Of a stretch of 64,000 bases of DNA, positions 15,903-23,420 are shown piece after piece. Position numbers and translations under genes: made by a program. Position 1 is the stretch's first letter, and the number at the start of each line of letters is the position of its first letter. Origin of the DNA: a bacterium (GTDB lineage: Bacteria; Planctomycetota; UBA1135; UBA2386); assembly GCA_024743115.1 (NCBI GenBank), contig JANSXC010000001.1:305628-369627 (forward strand), in the 5' to 3' direction. The notes beneath the pieces were generated by a model. It was not told the origin of the DNA. It did no database searches and was given only the letters and a program-made list of their open reading frames with translations.

Positions 15903-17828
15903 ATGTCCGACCCGACTCCAGATCCCAGCGCCCCGGCGGGTCAGACTGCCGCGGGGGACTTCATCGACGCCACCGACAACTTCGGTCGCCGCGTGCGGCT
16001 GTCGCGTGACGAGTATCGCAGTCGGGTCCTGCCCGAGATGATCAAGGCGCACGGCAACGACCCCGCGCAGCTCGCGCAGGTGATCATGCAGGGTCTGCAA
16101 CACGGGTTCGCTCGGGACCTCGTGCAGGCAGCGAACCGACTTGCCGCGGTCGACTCCGATCCCGAGCGGGCGTTGAGTCTGCTGTCGGTGGTGCAGCGAG
16201 ACGCCGGCGATCCCGACGCCGCGCGGTTCTCGCTCGACGACCTCTTGCAGAAGCGTCCCGAGTCCGTGGGCGCACGGATCGGGCTCGCGATGCTGGCGCA
16301 GCGCGAGGGCGACGACGCGCGCGCGGAAGAGCTGCTCGAAGCCGCGCTCGACCGCGATCCGAATCATCCGGACGCCGTGCACGGCTGGTTGCAGGTGAGG
16401 TTGAAGGATCGCGGTGAGGATGGCACGCGCGCAGAGCTCGAACAACTCGTGGCCCGCCCCAACGCATGGCGTGCCGAGCTCTGGCTGGCGCGACTCGACC
16501 TCCAGCAGAGCGAGTCGGCGAAGGCCGCGGCGCGCTATCGCAAGCTGCTCGCCCAGGACGAACCGTCGCCGGACGTGCTGCTCATGGCCGCGACCGACCT
16601 GGTCAATGCGGGGCAACAGGAACTCGTCGCCGAACTCGTAGCGCCGCGCTTCGTGCCCGGGCGAGATCATCCCAACGTCGGAATCGCGCTGCTGCATCAC
16701 CTGTTGGCGACGAAGGAGGTTGTGGAGGGCACTGAGCTGCTGCACCAGATGCATGTGCACTACGGCCATGTCGTCGGCGAGCAGCTCAACCCGTTCACGG
16801 CCGAGTTCGATCGGCTGCGTCTCGCCGAACTGCCTGCGGTCGAGATGCCTGAGCAGCCGCGGATCGGGATGTACAAGTTCGAGTGGCCCGGTTTCTGTTC
16901 GGCGCTCGCCGATCCCCAGTGGTTGCTGCCGCAGAAGCAGAACGGCCACAAGCAGGTGTTGTTCGTCACGCTGTCGTTCGAGGGCCAGCCGCCGGCGCCC
17001 GACGCGGCGGGCAACCAGGAGGACTACGGACGGATCACGCGGGCCGTGCCGATGTTCCTGGCCGAGCAGACGTGGCTCGCGACTCCGCACCGCGGCAGCG
17101 TCGCGATTCCGATGACGGAGCAGGGTGGTTGGGCGCTGATGGGGCGACCCTGGCCCATCGAGCAGATCGTCGCGCAGCTCGGCGACACCGAGCGCAAGAG
17201 TTCGCTCATCGTCACGGGAACGTTGCGTGTCGATGCGGATCGGCGCCGGATCGAACTGGTGGTCGACGACGCGGCGACGGGTCAGCGGGTCGGCGAGGTC
17301 GCCGCGGAAGGCCAGGCCGAGGAGCTCGGCGCGATGCTGCTGCAACTGCAGGAGCAGCTCTGGCCGGTGCTCGGTGGGCCGGAGGAGAAGCGCCCGCCGG
17401 TCGGCGACGAAGCGTTCTGGCAGCGGTACGCCGATGGTCTGGGGCAGCACGCGGCCCTCATCGTGACGCGGTCGGGGGCGATGCCGGTCGATCGGCTCTA
17501 TGGCGAGCGCTACATCGTGCAGTGGCTGCAGGCTACGGCGTTGGCCGAGCCACGATGGCAGCCCGGGTTCTGGACCTTCGCTTCGGCGCTCTGCCTGCTG
17601 CACGAGATGAACTCGAAGGTGCCGCTCGAGCACGCCCGGATCGTCGGCGAGATCTTTCGTCAGTCGCCGTCCGACAGCCCGTTCGCGAAGCTCGGAATCC
17701 TGCCGCTACGGGCGGTCGGTCTCGAGGCCCAGTGGCAGGCGCGGCGCGCGGAGATCGTCAACGCCGCCGGCGGCGATCCTGGCTACATGGGCTGGCTCGA
17801 ACGCGTCGAGGGTGCCGGTTCGGCCTGA
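15903..17828 (+). CDS. TPR-repeat protein of unknown function
   Basis: 641 residues, no signal peptide, probably cytoplasmic. Residues of about 60-260 form helical repeat pairs of TPR type (ALSLLSVVQRDAGD, AEELLEAALDRDPNHPDAV). The second half, about 300-640, is a mixed alpha/beta region starting at WPGFCSALADPQW that I do not recognise; it contains VTGTLRVDADRRRIELVVDD, a strand pattern like a binding domain. TPRs mediate protein contacts. The neighbours give no clear partner. Confidence 0.65.
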   Translation: MSDPTPDPSAPAGQTAAGDFIDATDNFGRRVRLSRDEYRSRVLPEMIKAHGNDPAQLAQVIMQGLQHGFARDLVQAANRLAAVDSDPERALSLLSVVQRDAGDPDAARFSLDDLLQKRPESVGARIGLAMLAQREGDDARAEELLEAALDRDPNHPDAVHGWLQVRLKDRGEDGTRAELEQLVARPNAWRAELWLARLDLQQSESAKAAARYRKLLAQDEPSPDVLLMAATDLVNAGQQELVAELVAPRFVPGRDHPNVGIALLHHLLATKEVVEGTELLHQMHVHYGHVVGEQLNPFTAEFDRLRLAELPAVEMPEQPRIGMYKFEWPGFCSALADPQWLLPQKQNGHKQVLFVTLSFEGQPPAPDAAGNQEDYGRITRAVPMFLAEQTWLATPHRGSVAIPMTEQGGWALMGRPWPIEQIVAQLGDTERKSSLIVTGTLRVDADRRRIELVVDDAATGQRVGEVAAEGQAEELGAMLLQLQEQLWPVLGGPEEKRPPVGDEAFWQRYADGLGQHAALIVTRSGAMPVDRLYGERYIVQWLQATALAEPRWQPGFWTFASALCLLHEMNSKVPLEHARIVGEIFRQSPSDSPFAKLGILPLRAVGLEAQWQARRAEIVNAAGGDPGYMGWLERVEGAGSA

Positions 17829-17955
17829 CGGTCGGCGGCAATCGGGGCGGGGGCTCGGCATGGTGCCGGCACAGTTTTCTTACCGGCCCCGCCTCATGAC
17901 TGTTCGCGTCGGCCCGTAGCATCTCGGCCGGCGGGGCGCGTCCCGCTCACAAGTC

Positions 17956-20139
17956 ATGAATCACGCTCCCATCGCTGTCGCTCTCGCTGTCGTCGCCGCC
18001 TTGCCGGTCGGTGGCCACCTGCTCGCCCAGGCGCCGAAACGCCTGAAGTACGAAGACGTCTCCCGCGGGATCTCGTGGCAAAGCGGTGAAGTCCGTGCCG
18101 CCTGGGATGTCGACCGCAAGCTCGTGCGCTTTCGCGACGGCAAGCGCGTTCACCTGCTGGACCCGGCGACGGGTGAGATGCGGGTCGAGAAACGACGGTC
18201 GCGGGCACCGGCTCCGAAGCGCAAGCGGGCGACGATCTACCAGGGCGATGTCTGGCTCGAGGAGTCGGCCGTTCCCGGTGGTCGGCGGTTCATGCGCGCA
18301 CGCAAGCCCGCGAAGGGTTCGATCCGCCTGACGACGGATGGTGCCAAGACGGGGCGCAAGCAGGAGGCGCACCTGAGTCCGAACGGCGAGCACGTCAGCT
18401 TCGTGCGCAACAATGACCTCGTCGTGCTGGATGCCACCACGAAGGGTGAGTGGACCGTGACCCAGGGCGGTGGCGAGGAGCTGTTCCACGGCGCGCTCGA
18501 CTGGGTCTATCAGGAGGAGCTGTACGGCCGCGGCGACTTCCAGGCGCACTGGTGGAGTCCGAAGTCGACGAGCGTCGCGTTCCTGTCGCTCGACGAATCG
18601 CCCGTGCGCGAGTTCACCGTCGTGAACCACGTGCCCGAGGGGTTCCTCGATCGCGAGCGCGCGGTCGATACCGAGATCACGAACTACCCCAAGGCCGGTG
18701 ATCCGAACCCGTTCGCGAAGATGTCGGTCGCGCACGTCGCCGATCGCCGCATCGTCGAGCTCGACCTGTCGCGTTACCCGAAGGACGTGCTCGTCGTGCG
18801 GGTCGACTGGACGCCGGATGGCAAGACGTTGCTCGTGACGCTGCAGGATCGCGTCCAGACGTGGGCCGAACTCTGTGGCTGCGATCCCGACACCGGCAAG
18901 GTGGTCACGTGGATTCGCGAGGAGAGCCCGACCTGGGTCAACCGGCCGTCGTCGCCGCGCTGGCTCGCGGACGGCACGTTCCTGTGGTTATCCGAGCGAA
19001 CCGGCTACCAGCACATCTACCATTACGCGCCGGGTGGAACGCTGCAGACCGCGGTTACGAACGGCGAGTGGCAGGTGCGCAGCATCGCGCGCGTCGACGA
19101 AGCGCGGCGGCAGCTGTGGTTCGAGGGCACCAAGGACGGTGCGACGGGGCGCCACTACTATCGCGTCGGGCTAGATGGCTCGGGGTTGGTCTGCGTCACG
19201 CCCGGCGTGGGCACGCACGCCGCGTCGTTCGATGCCGCGGGCAACTACCTCATCGATCGTCACTCGGCGATGGATCGGCCGCCGCAGTCCGTCGTGCGCG
19301 ACGCGCGCACCGGCAAGGTCGTGCACGAGTGCGCCGCCACGAAACGAGATTCGAAGGGCTACGCGTTCAGCGAGCGCGAGCGCCTCACGATCAAGGCGCG
19401 CGACGGCTATGAGCTCGACGCCTGCCTGATGCGGCCGGTCGACTGGCAGCCGGGTCAGCGCTACCCGATCTTCCTGCCGACCTATTCGGGTCCCGACGCG
19501 CCGACCGTGCGCGACAGCTGGCGGCACTCGACCTACAACCAGTTCCTCGCGCACCAGGGCTTCCTGATCCTGCAGGTCAACGTTCGTTCAGCGAGCGGGC
19601 GCGGGCAGCAGCACACCGGGATGGCCTACCAGAACCTCGGCGTTGCCGAGCTGCGTGACCTCGAGGATGCCGTCGACCACGTCTGCCAGGAGTTCGGCGG
19701 TGATCCCGACCGCGTCGCGATCAGCGGCTGGAGCTACGGCGGCTTCATGGCCGCGTATGCGCTGACCCACAGCAAGAAGTTCGCGCTCGGCCTGGCGGGG
19801 GCCGGCGTCTACGACTGGCGGCTCTACGACACGATCTACACGGAGCGCTACATGCGGACGCCGCAGGAGAACAAGGCCGGCTACGACCGCACGTCGGTCA
19901 TCAAGGCGGCGAAAGACCTGCACGGCCACCTCGTGATCCTGCATGGCACGATGGACGACAACGTCCACATGCAGAATGCGATGCAGCTGCTCTGGGCGCT
20001 GCAGAAGGCCGGCAAGCAGAACTTCGAGCTGATGATGTATCCGCGCTCGCGCCACGGGCTGAATCGTTCGGTCTCGCGCCACAGTCGCGAGTTCCAGTGG
20101 CGACGGCTCGCGCGCCTGCTAGAACCGAAGGCCCAGTAG
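17956..20139 (+). CDS. Secreted dipeptidyl-peptidase IV-type S9 serine peptidase
   Basis: 727 residues with an N-terminal signal peptide ending near LLAQA. It has an N-terminal beta-propeller region (about 40-460) and an alpha/beta-hydrolase domain with the full triad: Ser593 in GWSYGGFM, Asp667 in HGTMDDNVHMQ, and His700 in YPRSRHGL. The Glu pair that binds the substrate N-terminus in DPP-IV is present (YQEELYGR, Glu187-Glu188), which favours an S9B dipeptidyl peptidase over an acyl-peptide hydrolase. Expected action is release of X-Pro or X-Ala dipeptides in the periplasm or at the surface. It heads a rightward gene run (31 nt to the parvulin gene). Confidence 0.9.
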   Translation: MNHAPIAVALAVVAALPVGGHLLAQAPKRLKYEDVSRGISWQSGEVRAAWDVDRKLVRFRDGKRVHLLDPATGEMRVEKRRSRAPAPKRKRATIYQGDVWLEESAVPGGRRFMRARKPAKGSIRLTTDGAKTGRKQEAHLSPNGEHVSFVRNNDLVVLDATTKGEWTVTQGGGEELFHGALDWVYQEELYGRGDFQAHWWSPKSTSVAFLSLDESPVREFTVVNHVPEGFLDRERAVDTEITNYPKAGDPNPFAKMSVAHVADRRIVELDLSRYPKDVLVVRVDWTPDGKTLLVTLQDRVQTWAELCGCDPDTGKVVTWIREESPTWVNRPSSPRWLADGTFLWLSERTGYQHIYHYAPGGTLQTAVTNGEWQVRSIARVDEARRQLWFEGTKDGATGRHYYRVGLDGSGLVCVTPGVGTHAASFDAAGNYLIDRHSAMDRPPQSVVRDARTGKVVHECAATKRDSKGYAFSERERLTIKARDGYELDACLMRPVDWQPGQRYPIFLPTYSGPDAPTVRDSWRHSTYNQFLAHQGFLILQVNVRSASGRGQQHTGMAYQNLGVAELRDLEDAVDHVCQEFGGDPDRVAISGWSYGGFMAAYALTHSKKFALGLAGAGVYDWRLYDTIYTERYMRTPQENKAGYDRTSVIKAAKDLHGHLVILHGTMDDNVHMQNAMQLLWALQKAGKQNFELMMYPRSRHGLNRSVSRHSREFQWRRLARLLEPKAQ

Positions 20140-20170
20140 AAGATCGGCCGCCCAGCCCTGCGACCCTCCC

Positions 20171-20695
20171 ATGCCCACGCCAAAGATGTCACGACTCGCC
20201 CTTCTCGTTCTCCTGCCACTCTTCTCGTGCACGGCCGAGCCGGCGTCGCCGGACGCCGGCGGTGGCGGTGGCGGTGGCGCGGCGGCGCCGGCCGGCCCGC
20301 GGCCCGAGGAGCCGGTGGCCGCGATGAACTACGACACCCAGAAGCTGCTCGCCCGCCCGCGGGTCAGCGATGCGGCGATCACCGTCGAGCACGTTCTCGT
20401 CGCGTTCCAGGGTGCAAAGCGCGCCGATGGCGTCAAACGCACCAGGGCCGAGGCCGAGAAGCTGACGGCGGAGATCTACGCCCAGGCGCTCGGCGGCAAG
20501 AAGTTCACGACCCTGCGGCACAAGTACAGTTCCGACCCGGGTGGGGGCGTCTACCCGATGAAGGCGGGCAGCTCGGGCATGGTCGCCGGGTTCGACGAGA
20601 TGGGCTTCCGTCTCCAGGTCGACGAGATCGGCGTCGCGCCATACCACGATGCGGACAGTCCGTTCGGCTGGCACGTCATCAAGCGGATCAAGTGA
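20171..20695 (+). CDS. Parvulin-type peptidyl-prolyl isomerase lipoprotein
   Basis: 174 residues. The signal ends in the lipobox LFSC, followed by a Gly/Ala/Pro-rich linker. The C-terminal about 95 residues carry the PpiC/rotamase pattern: ITVEHVLVAF, FTTLRHKYSSDPGGG, MVAGFDEMGFRL, and the closing FGWHVIKRIK. It probably assists folding of exported proteins at a membrane surface. The first ATG is used; Met6 is an alternative that keeps the signal. Confidence 0.85.
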   Translation: MPTPKMSRLALLVLLPLFSCTAEPASPDAGGGGGGGAAAPAGPRPEEPVAAMNYDTQKLLARPRVSDAAITVEHVLVAFQGAKRADGVKRTRAEAEKLTAEIYAQALGGKKFTTLRHKYSSDPGGGVYPMKAGSSGMVAGFDEMGFRLQVDEIGVAPYHDADSPFGWHVIKRIK

Positions 20696-20702
20696 GGCCG
20701 GT

Positions 20703-21404
20703 GTGACCGCTCGAACCGAACGTGCGCGAACTCGCGCCTGCCGCAGTCGTCTTCTTCTCGCTGCCGTTCTCCCGTTCGCGGGCTGCGCCAGCGCACCGGT
20801 CGCGCTCTGGAACGGCACCGACCTCTCGAACTGGCACGTGGACGTGCCGGCCGCCGACGGTGGCGCGGAGGTCGCGCCGGCGTTCGTGGTCGAGGGCGAA
20901 TCGCTCGTCAGCCGCGGCCATCCGCTGGGGCACCTGATCTCCAATGAGTCATTCCACGACTACCGTCTGACGGTCGACTGGCGTTGGCCGGGCAAGCCGG
21001 GCAACTGTGGAGTGCTGGTTCACAGCTCGACGCCGCGCCGGCTCTACAAGATGTTCCCGCAGTCGATCGAGTGTCAGCTGCTTGCCGACAACGCCGGCGA
21101 CTTCTGGTGCATCGGCGAAGACATCACCGTGCCGGACATGGTCCAACGGCGTGGGCCGCAGGCGAAGTGGGGCGTGAACGAGGGCGAGCGCCGCCGGGTC
21201 GTGAATCTGACGGACGGCAGCGAGAAGCCGCTCGGCGAATGGAACACGATGGTGATCGAGTGCCGCGGCCGCGAGATCAAGATCTGGGTCAACGGCGACC
21301 TCGTGAACCACGGCACCGACTGCACCGCGGATCGCGGCCAGATCGCGCTGCAGGCCGAGGGCGCGCGGTGTGAATTCCGCCGCGTCGAACTCGAGCGGCT
21401 GTAG
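20703..21404 (+). CDS. DUF1080 (3-keto-disaccharide hydrolase-like) lipoprotein
   Basis: About 233 residues from a GTG at 20703, 7 nt after the parvulin stop; a longer in-frame reading would overlap that gene and has no signal before it. The lipobox PFAGC follows an Arg-rich n-region. The fold is the concanavalin-like DUF1080 domain: LWNGTDLSNWHV near the start, LTVDWRWP, NCGVLVHSS, WNTMVIECRGREIKIWVNGDL, and IALQAEGARCEFRRVEL. Members act on 3-keto-glycosides or are uncharacterised surface lectin/hydrolases. A second, divergent copy lies two genes downstream. Confidence 0.85.
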   Translation: MTARTERARTRACRSRLLLAAVLPFAGCASAPVALWNGTDLSNWHVDVPAADGGAEVAPAFVVEGESLVSRGHPLGHLISNESFHDYRLTVDWRWPGKPGNCGVLVHSSTPRRLYKMFPQSIECQLLADNAGDFWCIGEDITVPDMVQRRGPQAKWGVNEGERRRVVNLTDGSEKPLGEWNTMVIECRGREIKIWVNGDLVNHGTDCTADRGQIALQAEGARCEFRRVELERL

Positions 21405-21417
21405 GCCACGGGGTCCC

Positions 21418-22149
21418 ATGCGTCGTGTCATCGAACGCAGTCCACTGCATCCGATTCGCGGTGGTTCGCCGTTCTTCGCGGGCCTGGTACTGTTGGTCTG
21501 GCAGCCGTCCGCGGATGGCCCGATGGAACTGACGTTCCGGATCATGATCCTGTTGACGGCGCTCGTCTGTCTGATGTGGCCGTTCTTCTTGGAGCGCACC
21601 TGGTCGGCGGTCAAACAGCTGCACGCCGAGTTACCGTGGTTCGAGGCCTGCCACGTCACGCGTTACGCGGCGGCCGAGCAGAAGGTGCTCACGGCGGCGC
21701 TGGCGCGCACCGACTACCGGGTCGTCGAACTCGACGGCGAAAGCATCCGTTCCTGGTCCGATCTCGCGCGTGCCCTCGGGCAGGCGCTCGACGACTCGCG
21801 CTTGATTCCGGCCAATCCACGGGCGCGGGTCGAGACCTTGATCACGGCGGCGCTCAAGCAGACGCGACGGCTGGCGATCCTCTGGCGGCGCGCAGACGTC
21901 GCCGTCGCGACGGACCCCGGCCTGCTCGTCGAGTACACGAGTGACCGTACCGCCGACCACGCGGCCTACGGGCGACGCACGCTGACGTTCGTGGAGTTGC
22001 CGGCGCCGCCGGAGGCACCGGACGACGAAGGCGGGAGCCGGGTGGCGCGGCGGCTTCATGGCGGCGCCGCCGAGGAGGCAACCGTGGCGCAGTCCGATGC
22101 CGAGGGGCCGGGTTGGGCGAAACCTCATCCCGGCGAACTCACCGATTGA
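21418..22149 (+). CDS. Two-helix membrane protein of unknown function
   Basis: 243 residues from the ATG at 21418, 13 nt after the DUF1080 stop; the longer in-frame start would overlap that gene. Two hydrophobic segments (about residues 15-32 and 40-58, FRIMILLTALVCLMWPFF) form a hairpin, leaving a cytoplasmic C-terminal domain. Within it, YRVVELDGESIRSWSDL and the following helix/strand pattern faintly resemble the barstar fold (NGEQIRSISDLHQ type); this is a weak, by-eye similarity. The tail is acidic and disordered. Its place between two DUF1080 lipoprotein genes suggests a shared envelope role, but nothing more can be said. Confidence 0.55.
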   Translation: MRRVIERSPLHPIRGGSPFFAGLVLLVWQPSADGPMELTFRIMILLTALVCLMWPFFLERTWSAVKQLHAELPWFEACHVTRYAAAEQKVLTAALARTDYRVVELDGESIRSWSDLARALGQALDDSRLIPANPRARVETLITAALKQTRRLAILWRRADVAVATDPGLLVEYTSDRTADHAAYGRRTLTFVELPAPPEAPDDEGGSRVARRLHGGAAEEATVAQSDAEGPGWAKPHPGELTD

Positions 22150-22202
22150 CTCGGGGACCACCGCTTGCAACGCGCGACAGATGCGGCACCCTCCCTCGCG
22201 TG

Positions 22203-22874
22203 ATGGCTCTCCGCTCGGTGATCTCGACGGCCTCGACTGCCGCGTTCCTCTCACTCCTGACCGGCTGCGCGGCGCTGAGTGCCGACTCCGTCTTCGAGCC
22301 ACTGTTCGACGGTCGCACGTTGACGGGCTGGACACAGCACAACGGCACGGCGAGCTACCGCGTCGAGGACGGCTGCATCGTCGGTTGCACGACGGCGGGC
22401 AGCCCGAACTCGTTCCTGTGCACGGAGCGCGACTACGGCGACTTCGAGCTCGTCTTCGAGGTGAAGGTCGACGACCGTCTCAACTCGGGCGTGCAGATCC
22501 GCTCGCGGTTGCGCGAGCGTGATTCGCGCGTCAACGGCCCGCAGATCGAGATCGAGGCGAGTGGGGCGAACGGTGCGGAAGCGGGCTACGTCTACGGTGA
22601 GGCCGCGGGTGGCTGGATGACGCCGCAAGCGTTGCGGCAGCCGCACAAGCACTTCGTCGACGGCCAGTGGAATCGCTATCGCGTGCGGGCCGAGGGACCG
22701 CGGATCCAGGTCTGGGTCAACGACGTGCAGGTCAGCGACCTTCTGCATGCCGAACGCTTCGCATCCCACCCCGAAGGGTTCATCGGCCTGCAGGTGCACA
22801 GCGTCCGCCGCGGGCAGGGTCCGTTCGAGGTGCGCTGGCGCAATCTCGCGATTCGTGAGCTGAACGCCGAGTGA
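22203..22874 (+). CDS. DUF1080 (3-keto-disaccharide hydrolase-like) lipoprotein, second copy
   Basis: 223 residues from the ATG at 22203, with signal and lipobox LLTGC. The DUF1080 landmarks are clear: FEPLFDGRTLTGWTQ, FELVFEVKVDDRLNSGVQIRS, GPQIEIEASG, WNRYRVRAEGPRIQVWVNDV, and GFIGLQVHS. It is closer to the canonical family pattern than the copy at 20,703. Ends 27 nt from a convergent gene; a small CCGCA/TGCGG stem lies between. Confidence 0.88.
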   Translation: MALRSVISTASTAAFLSLLTGCAALSADSVFEPLFDGRTLTGWTQHNGTASYRVEDGCIVGCTTAGSPNSFLCTERDYGDFELVFEVKVDDRLNSGVQIRSRLRERDSRVNGPQIEIEASGANGAEAGYVYGEAAGGWMTPQALRQPHKHFVDGQWNRYRVRAEGPRIQVWVNDVQVSDLLHAERFASHPEGFIGLQVHSVRRGQGPFEVRWRNLAIRELNAE

Positions 22875-22901
22875 ATGCCCGCAGCGTTTGCGGTTGGCGA
22901 C

Positions 22902-23405
22902 TCAGACCGCGGACGGATCGAAGCTCGTGCGGCGGGCGTGCCAGGTGCCGGTACCGCCATCGGTCGCGGTTTCTTCGCCGGCGATGACGATCCGCCACTC
23001 GCCCCGCAGCGATTCGCCGTCGGCGCCGAACTCACCGTCGTAGTCGATGCAGTGGGGCGGCAGATCCCCGGTGGGTTCGGCGTCGTGGCGGCGCAGGAAC
23101 TCGCGCAGCTGCACCATGTCGCCGTTGTCGTCGAACACGTAGCCGACGGGGAATATCTTGCGGAACTGCACCGCACGGCCGCGGCGCCGACCGCGCACGC
23201 GCCCCCGTTCGGGCTGGCCGCCGCGTTCGGCATCGTCACGGACGTAGCCCGCGAAGCGCGCGAGCCACGATTCTGTGAGGCTCATCGTGAACGGCACGGC
23301 GCGACCGGCGACCCCGGCCTCGGCATAGCCGTCCTCGTCGCCGTAGACGTACTCGCCGATCCACGTGCCCGTGATCTTCGGGTTGATCGGTTTGGCTGGC
23401 ACCAC
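22902..23405 (-). CDS. Small beta-rich protein downstream of the Ser/Thr kinase
   Basis: About 167 residues; no ATG fits, and tandem GTG codons just after the kinase stop are the only starts. No signal peptide. GTWIGEYVYGDEDGY at the start and GEWRIVIAGEE...GTWHARRT at the end give a lipocalin-like closed-barrel impression, with an Arg/Gly-rich insert in the middle. I do not recognise a family. Close spacing (15 nt) behind the kinase suggests co-expression, perhaps as a substrate or partner. The reading is supported by codon pattern and context only. Confidence 0.5.
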   Translation of the reverse strand: MVPAKPINPKITGTWIGEYVYGDEDGYAEAGVAGRAVPFTMSLTESWLARFAGYVRDDAERGGQPERGRVRGRRRGRAVQFRKIFPVGYVFDDNGDMVQLREFLRRHDAEPTGDLPPHCIDYDGEFGADGESLRGEWRIVIAGEETATDGGTGTWHARRTSFDPSAV

Positions 23406-23420
23406 GGCATTCAGGATGCC

